This document shows positions 46,182-58,215 of a stretch of 64,000 bases of DNA, in pieces. A program made the position numbers and the translations under genes. Below the pieces are notes generated by a model that had not been told where the DNA came from, did not search any database, and saw nothing but the letters and a program-made list of their open reading frames with translations. The stretch covers positions 1 through 64,000 of the forward strand of contig JASWJB010000012.1 in NCBI GenBank assembly GCA_032433595.1, read 5' to 3'. This stretch comes from Conoideocrella luteorostrata (taxonomy: Eukaryota > Ascomycota > Sordariomycetes > Hypocreales > Clavicipitaceae). How positions within the stretch are numbered: position 1 is the stretch's first letter; each line of letters opens with the position of its first letter.

Positions 46182-46510
46182 ATGCCTGAGAAGGACAATC
46201 AGCAAGCTGGTATGTCTGCCCACCACTGAGTAGGACTGCTTGTTTGCAGAGCTGCAAAAAGAACTGTTACTGAACTCTACTAGGACAAGGACAAGGACAA
46301 GGACAAGCGGCCGGCAATGGTTCTGTCAAGTCGTCATCGGCGGGTGAATCTTTCGCCATGGATCGATTTCAGAAAGAAAAGGACGGACCCTGGCACCAGC
46401 CACTTGGTTTGGGAACACCCAGCACCTTTGGCAGTAGCAACGGTAAAACCAACAGTAACGCTTCGCCGCCACCCACTGCACATCAGGGGTCAGCTGCTGG
46501 ACGGCCGTGA
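46182..46510 (+). CDS. Small Gly/Gln-repeat hydrophilic protein, hypothetical
   Basis: Proposed two-exon gene: 46182-46209 (MPEKDNQQA plus one base, donor GTATGT) and 46284-46510, 84 residues, in phase. Exon 2 starts with four GGACAA-type hexamers encoding GQGQGQGQ, then AAGNGSVKSSSAGESFAMDR, FQKEKDGPWHQPLGLGTPST and a Ser/Asn/Pro/Gly tail. It is hydrophilic, Cys-free and probably disordered, with no signal peptide, in the style of small fungal stress or conidiation proteins; no family is recognised. The alternative frame of the same DNA is longer but reads DKDKDKDK followed by Arg-rich, less protein-like sequence. A TATA box sits 115 bases upstream and the intron has textbook ends. It stands alone in the gene-poor region. 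Confidence 0.55.
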
Positions 46511-49500
46511 GAAACGGTTCCTTTGCACGGGCACATGTCCCTTTGACGAGCCAGAGATGCTGTATGGGAGATGAAGATGGTGGCGATGATGATGGATGGG
46601 AGCTGGTCTTTCCTTGACATGAGCCCCTGGCAAAGAGGATACCTGCTCCTAACTATTATAGTCAGCTATTCGGAGCAAGCACTAGTTATGGAGAAGAAAA
46701 TTGACAAAATCAAACAAACACTGCGCCCAACGACTCACGTTGCTGACGGGATATGCAAGTACACACTACACGCACTCTTTGTAAACTGCCCCCCAGGGTC
46801 AACTACCACCTTAAAACAACAGCTAGAGCATGTAAAAACGTATGACGTGACCCGGAATCATCGCGCTGCTACAATATTAAGTCGGAAGGTAAGAGGCCCT
46901 GCGAGATCTGGTCCTTGCAGCTGCTCGCTCCCGAAACGCAGATCGGCTGAGAAAGCCGGCGAACTGATCAGATGTCGGCTCCCTAAGCCTAGGGTGAGAC
47001 ATGTGAAGAAACAGTGTAGCGGGAGTACTTGGCACTTGACACACGGCGATGAAGGGTTTGGCTCCTTGTAGTAGATGATACATAGGCAATATCTTATGGT
47101 AAGAACTCTGGTTGGCGGTCAAAGTTTGTCGCGTGCCCAATAAACATTGGGATGGAATGGAGGTCCAAAGAATAGGTTCGGTGTGAAGCGTGTCCTGGCT
47201 TGGGCTTCGATCCCGAATCGAGAGAGCGAATTTCCATGCTGCCTTGCAGCTGCAAGATGTAATACGGAGTATACAATATGCAGAGTAAATCCAGAGTATA
47301 ATTGTACAAATCACAAACATGTCGGCGGAATCACGTTGGATGGTGGCACGCAACTAGTTAATATTGAGATGAGATGGGCGACATGCTGCGGGTATAAACA
47401 CCCCTCACCGCACCGATACGAGCCTCAGGCATTACATCGACCGGATTTTGCGGGTGCTCATCCATCACTTCACTTCATTTCCATCACATACTCTCATGCG
47501 CCCCCCCCTCGTATCGCGACAAGCAGAAGCGAGATGCCAAGGACGACGTGCACTTGCTAGGAACACGATGCATTGCTTGCGTGCCGAGATATTTGACTTG
47601 CTGGGTTTGTCTGACGATTCGGAAATTGCAATGTGGATTATTATGTGCTCACTCAAAACTCCAAGCAGAATCTTGGTCTGGATTGGCTAAGAGCCCGCCA
47701 TCTCGCATCCACCTCGCAGGGGACCGTGGTGACTGCTATTCCCAGCAAGAAACAGCCCGATGTCTCGTTTCGTCCGAAGAAATGTCGATTTTGTCCCAGC
47801 AGGTTTCAGTGTAGAGACGAGCTTCAGACGTGCAAGGAAACATGAAACCGGCCGTCCAGACGGTCTGAAGTCTTGCATTTTACATTGCTGCTGATGACAG
47901 TGCTCGCTGTAGCAAGCCCACACAACATGTTGCGCATCTGTCATAACTCACCATGGGTTCAATGGGGATTGATGGATTGATTTGCGTAATGATTTAATGC
48001 TTCCTGTCTGTTTGTGCGTCGTCGCATGCATGCAAGGGCAAACCAAATACAATCAAAGTGACTGTACGCCCGACATGGCACCAGGTGCAGAGCACGCGTA
48101 ATCGTCACGGCTGTGGTTTCTCTCCTATCCAGCTTGCTTGTTCTTCAGCTCGCAGTTGGACTTTACTGAACGGAGTACGGTGAGCTGCAGGCGGCTGGCC
48201 GCGGACAACACGCTGACGAAGTCTGGCCTAGCAAAGTCTGAATAGAATAAAACAGAAAAGCAGCAACACCAGAACAGATTGGCGCCCACTATTCCGTAGT
48301 CAGGCACGGGATCTCCAGGGCTGCTAGAGTCTCAGAGCAAACTTGTTGCAATATCTCTACGAAGCACGGAGTACGGGTTAGCAGCATTGAGTTCTGCTCT
48401 ACAGAGTAAAAACCAAGTCATACTAGTACAGCCAGGTTTACCGTTTATCATTTCCATGCCATTATGCACTCGCCAGACAATGCAGCCGGGAAATTTCATC
48501 ACGTCCAGATTATGACATGTGGCTGAGTGGGCGGACGTGTTCGTTCCGCTAGCGAGATTATGTTTGCATGGATAGGGAATCCTCCGTCTGCCAGTCCTGG
48601 TACCAACGTGCGCTACGGACTTTGACGCAATTCAAAAGTCAACAGTAAAAACAAACAAGCAAGGCTACCAGTAAGCTGCCCGAGTGCTTGCCTGGGGAGG
48701 AATACTAGTAAAGCCGAGCCCGAGATGCCAAGACGCAAACGGCACCACCACTGCTTGCTCGTAATGGCTCGCAGCGAATAATGAATTATGTACTCCGTAC
48801 GGAGTACTCTTGTCTCAATTCAGCTTTGGCCTCCGACCCCCAAAAAAACAGCAGTTATTCCGTGCTTACTCACTGTACAGCCCGTAGATGGTGGCGTCTC
48901 TCACTTATCGTATTGCTCCGAGTTTCGAATTTATTCGTCACAGCCAAGCAATAATTCATTCATGGTCTGCCCGCCGACTACTCCGTACGGAGCACCTCAA
49001 AGGCGACCATGACAGCCACAACGACCCATGGACAGATGCCTTGATGTGATCAATTGAATACATTTGAATGCATGAGCCAAGCCATTTGGGCCAATGTGCG
49101 GCCACCAAACTTGCCCAGCCACCCCAACCTTATGGAGAACCTGATTGCATTGTCCTCTTCTCCGTGGGTAGGCCATCAAGCCCGCGCCTTATTGGACAGC
49201 TGAATCCACACCTGCAGACGGAAGCTGCACCGGACGCTAATTGTGCACGCCATGTTGCATGCTGCGAGTGCGAAGGCCCAAAAGGCCGCACCTAGCCTCC
49301 AGCACTAGCAGGTAGCTCGTTATTCTGTAGCCATTACCAACACTCAGGCGCCACTTCCTTCGTGTCCCCCACCCGCCTCTCTGCCTCTCTGTTAAGTACT
49401 CCGTAAGCAGTGCCAGACAGGAAGGACGGACATGACGCCTGCCCACTTTGGCCCCCCAGCCAGGCTGGTCGAAGCCAACCAAAGCCACTTGCCCATGGCC

Positions 49501-50142
49501 CCCCCCCGGCTTGGCCAACCATCCCGTCATTATTGTCGCTTCCACAGTCCCGGTTCTTCATTCCTTTCACTTCAACACAATCAAACGGCGGCATTCTGCA
49601 CACTCCGACTCTCGCCAGCGCGTCGAATTCCATCGGTCGTACTCCGTACTTTCGCTCAGTCTCCCGCCTGTCGCTTTCGAATTATCACCCGCCCGTAACT
49701 CCATCGACTCGATAACTTAATTCGCTCCTACTCTTTGTCGCCAGACTGTCAAGGACAAAAAGTGCTCCGCTTCTCTAGTTTCACCCAAATTACGCTGCTT
49801 CTCGAAACAAAATCGTCACCTCGCCGAGTCTGACCGCACCACACGCTTTATTTTGTCTCACCTGCCGAAACCAACGCTACCTTCATACCGCGACGGACCG
49901 ACCGATTGTCCATCAATCAATAACAACTGTAGACTGTCTTTTGCTTGCATTTTTATTTTATTTGATGGGAGCCGTGGCCAAATAGTAGTGAAGGACGACC
50001 AAACATCTTCGATTGGGACATCACTACGGGCTGGCTTGCTGCTGAGGCTGTGCATCGGGAGGACTGCGCTGCGCTCTCACTGTAGCTTAAAACACCAAAA
50101 AGCACGCGGCCCTCTGTCACGAAATTTACCTTTGCCGATAGA
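46511..50142. other. 3.6 kb gene-poor region rich in the dispersed palindrome
   Basis: No supported gene. Motif copies lie at about 47,263-47,272, 48,169-48,180, 48,366-48,376, 48,790-48,807, 48,979-48,994, 49,397-49,405 and 49,639-49,649. From about 49,300 to 49,930 the plus strand is pyrimidine-rich, probably promoter and long 5' UTR of the Cys-rich membrane protein gene. Confidence 0.5.
48790..48807. repeat. Perfect 18-bp palindrome, GTACTCCGTACGGAGTAC
   Basis: Two copies of the dispersed GTACTCCGTAC / GTACGGAGTAC motif overlap on their shared GTAC to make one perfect 18-base palindrome. A nearly identical overlapping pair lies at 48,979-48,994. Confidence 0.9.
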
Positions 50143-50975
50143 ATGAGTAAGAATCCCTTGGTGGCTCGAGGCTGTTACTTTTGTCAACTAACAAAATCAC
50201 AATGCAGCGCTGGCCCATACAATCCCCCCCTTCGAAGACCCTCAGAAGCTTCCTGCTTGTGCTAAGGGCTGCCAACCTCTGTGGGATGCAAATGGAGGAT
50301 GTGTGCCCGGCGCCGTCCCCGCTGCCGCCACATCTGTGTACAATGAATGCTTCTGTGCCAACGGCCAGGTCGCAGCGTTCTCCAAAGGTGCTGCTGGCGT
50401 TTGCGACAATGCCTGTCCCGGAAACCCTCAAGGCTTAAGTTCCATTGCCGGTTGGTTCCAAAGCTTTTGTAATGTGAAGGCCGGAGCTACTCCTAAGACG
50501 AGTGGTACAAATGCAAATGCTCCTGGCGCCACGAATAGTCCTGGTTCATCAGGTAGCAACAGTGGAGGCAGTTCTGGCGGAGGTGGTGATTGGTATGTCG
50601 CCAAATTCAATTATGACTAATGACTCTGATTGCTGTTAAAGTGTGGAAGCTGACTATTGCGGCGAACATAGGCTCTCCAATCATTGGCAATGGGTTATCA
50701 TGCTCGTCATCTTGGTTGTTGGTATTGCTGGTATTTGGATCGGTGCCTGCATCTGGCGTCGTCGATACCTGCGCAAGAAGGACCGACAAACTTCGCTTGG
50801 CCAGAAGCACTCCGGATCTGCTTCCAATCCATCATGGGGCCCAGCCGTCACCGGCTCCGACTCTGCAACCCCGATGACCTTTCCCACCGGTCGCGATGCT
50901 GAGAGGGGCATCGTTAACGAGAAGCCTCGGAAAGAGAAGCAAAAGAAGAAGTGGACAGTCACTCAACGCACGTAA
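50143..50975 (+). CDS. Cys-rich single-pass membrane protein (fungal integral membrane family)
   Basis: Best-supported exons are 50208-50592 and 50672-50975. They encode a Cys-rich outer domain (FEDPQKLPACAKGC, then PLWDANGGCVPGA, NECFCANGQ, GVCDNACPGN), a Ser/Gly linker, a TM helix (HWQWVIMLVILVVGIAGIWIGACIW) immediately followed by RRRYLRKKDRQ, and a Lys-rich cytosolic tail. The Cys pairs and the stop-transfer RRRYL fit a fungal plasma-membrane family whose role is undefined, perhaps wall or surface sensing. The N-terminus is unsettled: the only in-phase ATG found is a 4-nt first exon (50143-50146, ATGA, donor GTAAGA) giving MTLAHTIPPFED and 230 residues without a signal peptide. A signal-peptide exon further upstream is possible but was not found. 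All other junctions are in phase. Confidence 0.75.
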
Positions 50976-51815
50976 TGAACAAGAACTTTTGCATGCCCCT
51001 ACCTCTAAATCGAAATACTTATACGACGACCCGACGCTTTACGCTTCATCTGCATCTCATTGCGTTGTTGGATTTCCTTACCTGTTTCCAGCTTGCATGT
51101 ACCTTCCTTGGTCAACGAATCTGAAGGAACGGCAACACGACCCGACTGCTCTCGCTCACAGCTGTACCTGCTACAGACGGCGATTTCGCCATACAACTAA
51201 CCGTGCCTTTCATTTGCCACAACCCTTTCCGACTATGGATCTTGCTCTAGCGAGGGCCACAAAATTTATTGGTCTCTTTTCACAAGATTTTCGACTGAGA
51301 ACAAAATTGAGATACCACCGAGAAGGAAATATGGTCCAGGCCACCTTCGTATCATTCATGTGGAGTGTGTCGATGATATTTATCCGGCGTTTCCAGTTCA
51401 TATTTTTAATCCATTTCTACACTTTACTTGCTCCGTCTCTTTGTTTTTGGACTATTATGGGCGGCTACAGGCGTTTTGTTGGGGAAATAACAGGCACTGC
51501 GACACCGTTCAATAGAGGTGTTGGGCACCCGTGCTTAGTTCCATCATGGTGTCTTGGGTTGGTTAGAAAGAACAAGGAACAAACAAAGAGGAGAGCCACG
51601 TTGCTGGAGCATAAAGGCCCCCAGTCCCTTCATATATGTTTATATCTATCTATCTTTAGGTTCAGTTGCACCCTTCGCCTGGTAAATGCAGTGAGTGAGG
51701 TCGACACGTTTCAACTTTTAAAGCGGGAGATTTTGGCCCGTCCTATATTCATGCTATATCTGTTCTATTAACAATAATCCGCTAAGGATGCTAGCCATGA
51801 TGGTCTTGGATCTAA
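50976..51815. other. Convergent intergenic region
   Basis: 3' flanks of the Cys-rich membrane protein gene and of the debranching enzyme gene. The long frame from 50,896 to 51,771 overlaps the preceding gene out of frame and has 3'-UTR-like composition, so it is not taken as a gene. Confidence 0.55.
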
Positions 51816-54800
51816 TTATGCTTTTTGCTGCTCCTCCATGCCATCCATGTACAAGTCAATCAGACATCCGGCAGACCAGGCTTGTGTGGGGCTCTGTAGG
51901 GCAGCAAAAGAGTTAGCAAAAGGACCAAGCGCAGATGCAGCGATGGAGTTGAAACTAAACGAGATATTCATATTTTAGGGCTTACCGAGTCTGGGCAATA
52001 CTCTCCATTCTTCTGTGTCAGCTCTGTTAATCCGGCCCACACGCTCTCCTGAATCATCTTCTTGCATCCAGCTAATCGTCTTGTCACTTGCTGGAATGCC
52101 TCGACCCTTCCAGCAGGTGTCGTCCGCCTCATCAAATCAAATTTTAGTAAGGCACGAAGGAAGAACCCAGTGGGCCAAAGCCACTCTGGGCCTTGGTGAT
52201 AGTTTCGTCCCTTGCTTGTGGCAAAGTCGCCACTATCCTCGCTGTTTCGGTAGTATGGGCGGTAATTTAAATCTGCTGGATCCAAAGTAGCCATGCCAGT
52301 TGGGCCACGTAGTACTGAATCGGCTAAACAAAGTGCATGCATTGCGTGATCTGGATCGAATAGTTGTGGCGCAACTGTCATGGCAATGGGGAAATTTGCT
52401 CGAAACTGATAATCCTCATACTCCTTGCCAGACTTGTATAAGTCCTTGTAGATGCCGCGACGATTAATGATGCTGGGATTCACATCGTACTTCGAGTCAT
52501 CCGCTGGTGATATCGGTACAAAATAACATCTCTCAAAATTGTGCTTGATACGAGAAGCCCAGTCCTCGAATTTGACAGGTTTGTCTCCCGCTGTTTTTAC
52601 TGCCGAATAGCCGTACTGCCCTCGCTGGTTTAATTCAGACAGCCATACTAACGTGCTGTATAGCAAACCGGTGATTTCAACAGCGGCGCCATCTCGCGGG
52701 GTTCCCGGGACCCCCTTTGAGCCAGCCCGTTCACTTTCACCCATCTTGTCCATCCAAGTTCCACAGTTGGACTGGTTGCCTCCAAAGATAATTCCAGTCT
52801 CCCAATCAACGTGGATGTCCTGATCGAAGCCCTCGTCTTTCATTTGAGAATCGATTTGAGGGCCAGAGTTTGCTTCCCGATATTTCATGCCTGAAGCATG
52901 CCGCTGGAGAGCCTCTTGAATGACATCTTCAATAGTGCTCTCTTTCGAGTATGCTCTAGGATCGTCGGTGGGAAACCAAGTATCGTCATATGGTAAGAAA
53001 CGTCTCTTGATGGTTGTCTTCAATATGTCTGAGCCCTCAGGCGACAACCGAGCATAGTCTTGAATGGCTTGCAAGAAGAACCAAATGGAGTCTCTGGAAT
53101 TGTAGCGAGGAGCATCGCCACTGCTAAGAAGATTGGGAATCATACCATGCTTTAGGACACTCGCAAAAGCCAGAATGTGTTCCTTTGCTTCCTCAAAGCG
53201 CTCGGTGCCCAAGTAAAGCCCGCGTATGGATATGAAAACGTCACGGCCCCAGCACCTTGCCCACTCAACGGCAAAATGCGGTAGTCCGGCTGCTACCGAA
53301 GGCACTGCTTTATTTGGCCACAGAGAAGCAGACTTGACGAAGCCAGTTTGCTGGACACTGACCAGTGCCAGGTCTTGCAGAAACCATTGGCCTTTCTTGA
53401 CATTTTCGCCCATCAGCTCGAGGGCCCTTTCGCGACTGGCATTGTATGCGGTCCTCAGAACAAGACCAAAGTATCGGGGAAGAAGAAAGCTTGGGATAGT
53501 TCGAATTGCATCAAATCGTTCCTTCAGCCATGCTGCAGGGTCAGCAAGTTGCGAATTGCCCGCATTTGCACTCATCCTTTGAACACGACCAAGAACATAA
53601 TCAAGAACCCAGGTGCCATCGCGGAGATTCTGGCAGAGGGGATGGGCAAGATTATTCTCACGAATAATGTCCTTTACAATGCTCCACCATCCTTGCAACC
53701 CGGCATAAACGAGCTTGCCGTGCCCTGGGATGTCATAAGTCCCATCCTGGCCACTGCTCGAATCAAGCTCCTCAGCCTCACACTTGTACATCAAAAAGTT
53801 CAAATCAACTAGATTAAGCCTGCTCCAAGCCTCCTTTGCACCTGATGTGACGTACGTATCTAGACCCGCGGAATGCTCTGCAGCGGGGATCCAAGTCTCA
53901 AAAAGAGCGATGCTGCCAGGAGGGAACCTTTCTGATATAGTGATGACCGTGTCATCTCCATGAACATCTAGGTTGACACCCGATATATCCGTAACCCGAC
54001 TAGGGAGGCCATTAAGGTACTGGCTGTCATTGAGAGCCTTTTTCGTAGCCTCTTCGCCAGCGTCCACTTCTAGCGTCCAGCTTCCTAGATGTTGCGCTCT
54101 GGTGCCAGCAAGGTGAACAGGGTTCAAAACTCCATTCCCATCTCCGTATCCAGGAAAGGCAGTGTGGGCAATTAAGAAATACCCCTTTCTTGATTCGGGA
54201 TGAACTCTATGCACGGTAATGTACTCCTCTTCATGATGAATATGGGTCTCGTCATAGCCATCTTTACCCATCAAAGTATGAATTTGGTTGAGTAGCTTCT
54301 TCACTCCAGCAATGCCGCTCTTTCCTCGACCAATCTTGATTGACGCTGACCTGGAAGACTCAGATGTGTATAGCCGCGTCTCGTTCACAAGATCCACAAG
54401 CTTTGGATATATCTCATCGTAACCCATGACGGAGCCTGTTGCGCTGGCGCACATGCTTACAAGAGCTGCATTGGGTAGTGTGTCACGAGCATCTCGCTTC
54501 TGTGCAGGGGTTTCATTGTCGTGAGTGCAATCCATAAAGAGAGCATGAACTGGAGTGGGCTTGATTCTCCGTACTATCTCTCTGGTGAGGTCACCCTTGC
54601 TCTCAGGGTTTGGTGAAAAGGACGGATCTCCGCGCGAGATTTCATCAACCTCGAAGCTACCGATTGGGCGACCACCATGTCTGTGAACCAGCCTGCTGAG
54701 CTCGGCCGTGCTCCATGCTTGCATTGCCTCTCGGATGAGAGAGCTGAGTCCAAGTCGCTTAACAAAGACATAATCCGTCTCCTCCGAACCAGAAAAAAGC

Positions 54801-56644
54801 TCTGCGACAACATATAAGTCTGGTCGCACTCGACGTGCTTCATCGAGTATATGTTCTGCCAGGTGAATAGGTGTTGAATGGCAGTTGTCTATTCGCAGTC
54901 CAACAAAATACTTCGCCAACATCCGGGCATACTTTGTCATATGGTCCCAAAGCCATGGACTATCTTCTGGTTTAGAACCATATCGCAGCTTGACACAGTC
55001 TCCCCATACAATAACTTCTCGCCGCAGGTACACACGAGAGTCTGAACCAGCATTGTCCACCAGCGCATTTCCACCCCAAACCCAGCCATTGTTGGCCAAC
55101 ATTAGATCTCGAGCCTTGTGCTTGGATGTGGTCTCATTCAAAGGCAGTCGCGTGAAATAAGATTCAATGAGTGGGTTGTCCTTGTTGATAGGGCCGAGTT
55201 TGGGACCGTTATCATCTAACCGAACGTACTTGATGCGATTGTATAGCTGTTCCAGAATCTCCTTGACATCGCCGTCGTACTCTTCGTATAGCGACACATT
55301 CATTGCGTCAAGGATCTGCACCATTTGCAGGCGAGCAGCTGCCTTGTCTGCAAATGCGGAGGTCTCACCTTCATACCTGCCAAAACCGAACGATAGCAAC
55401 GCTGCTGCCGTTTCCGGGTCGACTCTTCTCCTGAACCGCTCGCCCATACGATCAAAACCCAGCAACCCGAATTTCTGGATGAAGGAAACTTTTTCATCCA
55501 ACTTTGCGTCTTTGAGCATTTCAATTTGCGACTGAAATTCATCTGAAAGTTGAGGGGTGCTTGTTTTGGCCACGGTCCATGCTGCGACGGCGGCATCAGC
55601 GTCTCTTTCCACGTCCAAAGCGTAGTACTCCCACAGGCGAATCTTGGCAACAACCTCTTTTTTGATAGCCTCCATTATCAGTAGCAGGTCATCTTGTGAC
55701 TTTGGATCGACAGGAAGGCCGAGAGACGTCATATTTGAGCTTAGCTCCAGCAATTTGGAGTCCAGCTCGTACGCAGACTCCAACCACGGAGCGGTTGAAA
55801 GGTTGTAGCCAGATTCCGGATGTTCTTGAAGCCACTTTGTGTTATGGGCTGTGTGATTAAGAACAATGTCAGTCAAGCTCAGCAAGGAGTGCTCTCGTTC
55901 CAAGCTATCGACCATCTTCTTCACGTCCGCTTCACCGGCTGGAAAGCATGTGGGATCCCAGCCAAGTTGGTCGTATAAACTGTACGGGGAATTAGAGGAA
56001 CCCCTAATCTGTAGAGGTGTAAAGTGGATCATGTTGTAACCTCGGCCAGCAATTCCTCGTAGATGCTTCTCCCAATCAGTAGGATACTTGCCCATGAATT
56101 TACTGATGACAGAGAATATGGACAGTGCTGGTAATGGAAGCGGTGATCCATCTAACTGCAGCCGTGGTGCTACATCTATGTAATAAAGCGGCGTCTTCTT
56201 CAGCTCCAGGTCCTTTTGAGGGGCATTGTTGGAAAGATGTGGTTCAAGCTGGGGCAGCTCAGCGTAGGTTGTGTAGAATGCGTATGCCCCAGGCTGGTAG
56301 ATTTCAATTGAAATTTCGATGGTTCGATTGAAGTCAGGCGTAAGCCTGGAACGCAGTTAGAAAAAACAACAGTGAGAAGACATGCCCATATTGGTAGCTT
56401 GTAAAGGGGCTTACTTGAATTCCCTGAAGCTATCGCGCCTGAAGGCCTGGCCCTTCCTCGGTGCATTGACCCATAGGCTGCCATGTCGGCAAATTGACGA
56501 GGTCCCTTCAATGGCAAATCTGAGAGTTACGGGGTCATTGGACAATGGCGCAATGTAAATGTACTCTCCCGCAACATCGGGAGAGCCATCGTCATTGAGT
56601 GGCAACAAGTACACCTGCCTGGATGTCATGGTGCCTGGGCTCAT
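51816..56644 (-). CDS. gdb1: Glycogen debranching enzyme (bifunctional GDE)
   Basis: Bifunctional 4-alpha-glucanotransferase (EC 2.4.1.25) and amylo-alpha-1,6-glucosidase (EC 3.2.1.33), acting on phosphorylase limit dextrin in the cytosol. Three exons on the minus strand: 56644-56415, 56345-51986 and 51893-51816, 1,555 residues, phases intact and length normal. The start is ATG 56644 (MSPGTMTSRQ); ATG 56629 (MTSRQVYLLPL) is an alternative. The transferase half has FTPLQIRGSSNSPYSLYDQ, LTDIVLNHTAHN, the catalytic region LRIDNCHSTPIHLAEHIL (nucleophile Asp, about residue 560), VVAELFSGSEETD (acid/base Glu) and MDCTHDNETPAQKRDA. The C-terminal glucosidase half has ARCWGRDVFISIRGL, IFGGNQSNCGTWMDKMGES and GPEWLWPTGFF. 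The small last exon supplies the final Trp/Asp-rich helix. Neighbours suggest no linkage to its job. Confidence 0.97.
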
Positions 56645-58215
56645 GATGCGAAGAAGAAGAGGGCTGCGCTTTGGCTGCCCCGCGCAGGAAAGACGTCACA
56701 GCTGGCAACGAGACGGCACACTCCAGGGATCCACCAGAGCTCCAAATACTCCGCAGCAAGTTTGTGCGGCCGGTAATAGCTCTCAGCTCCAGGTACAGTA
56801 TAGGCACCACAGTGGAGCAGTTGGCGAGATAGCAGGAAAATCACAAGCTGAATGTTGAGTGATACGGCAGGCCGTGCCAGATTCGGGGTAGGTAACGGAG
56901 AGCACCAACGGGCCGAGAGTCAGAAGCGAAAGGGTTGCAGAAGCGGCTGCCAGCATGAAATAGGCGAAGCTAATTTGTTTTTATTTTTCTGGCGGCGTTG
57001 GAGTGTTGTGTCCACGACAGACCAGGACCCAGACCCAGAGGGCTAAAGTGGTGAGATCTCGATTTGGGGGGGGGCAGGGGGGGGACAGAGGCAAGGCCAC
57101 AGGGCAGGAGCGACACAGTCGTAGCGAACACCTGGAGGTTTTGTTCCGAGCGCGGCGCCTTGGCTACTCTACGGGCCAGAATATTTTAACGCTCCGTCCA
57201 GCGAGGCATATTCGGGGGCAACGGATAAGAGAGCTTTGCCTTGTGTGCAACGACAGCCAGACAACCGGAGAGCCCGGAAATGTCAAGAATAGCAAGCCGC
57301 AATCCAAATTCTCGAATGCCCGAGTGGCATTCTGTCTGGAATTACAGACGTCATATACTTAAGAAGGGGGTGGCTACTGTACGATACAATTCGTAGAGTA
57401 CGTAAAAGAAATTGTATGAGCGATATTTTGGCCCTCCATCTTCATGGCCATAATCGCCGCCAACAATTGCGCCTCCTCACACGATCCAATCAACACTTTT
57501 CAGGTGCGCGAGTTAAACTCACCGGTTTTTCTTCTCGTAGGCAGCCTCCGACGGCGGGGCTAGCTAATTGAGGGGCTATTGAATTCCTATGATTATTCAT
57601 TACCTCGCCTCTGTGAGAATCCGAAGCGGGTTTCGTGTCCTTCGTTTTCATTCTTCTCCCCCACCGTGCACTTACTTCCCTTTGCCATGTACGCGTGATT
57701 TACGGCCCCTGCAGAACGTGTTCAAGTTCGCGATCAGAATCATTTGGCGCACCATGGCGGGGCTACTTGTCGACGTCATACGAACGGGCTTGGCTGGTCG
57801 GCAAGAAGGAGTTCCTGCCTTGACCGCTAAATTGAGACAGACCACAGACCACAGACCACAGGCGCTGGTGGCAACGAGGCTTGCTTATGCATGAGACGAA
57901 CAAAAGCAACACTGACTGATACGCTGGTTCAGAAGAGCCAGGTTTTGTTGGCTTTTGCGCATTAGTGGTCACCACGGACGGACGGCCTGCAATGCGTAGA
58001 AGAACAACGTGTTTATGCTGCGGATATACATATACTTGAATTGTCGCTCGCAGCACTAAAGTAATGTCCAAAGTCACACGCTCATGCTGTTCATTCTGTT
58101 CACCGTGCCGAACTCCATATGCCTCATGAATCTGCGATTTAAATGTTTGAATACTCTACCCTATTTATTAGTGCTTTAGCTCCACTTCCATAAAGTAGAT
58201 TGATGGAAATTGTTG
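56645..58215. other. Upstream region of the debranching enzyme gene
   Basis: 1.6 kb, no supported gene. Contains a G-run pair at about 57,065-57,085 (nine G, CA, eight G), 420 bases upstream of the debranching enzyme start, and pyrimidine-rich stretches. It also forms the 3' flank of the NmrA-like gene. Confidence 0.5.

Noticed and set aside
46317..46574. Longer alternative frame over the small Gly/Gln-rich gene
   Set aside because: Reads Arg-rich, low-quality sequence, while the other frame has better splice phase and protein-like composition.
50896..51771. 291-codon plus-strand open frame
   Set aside because: It begins inside the Cys-rich membrane protein gene in another frame and runs through probable 3' UTR; composition is not protein-like and no motif is seen.
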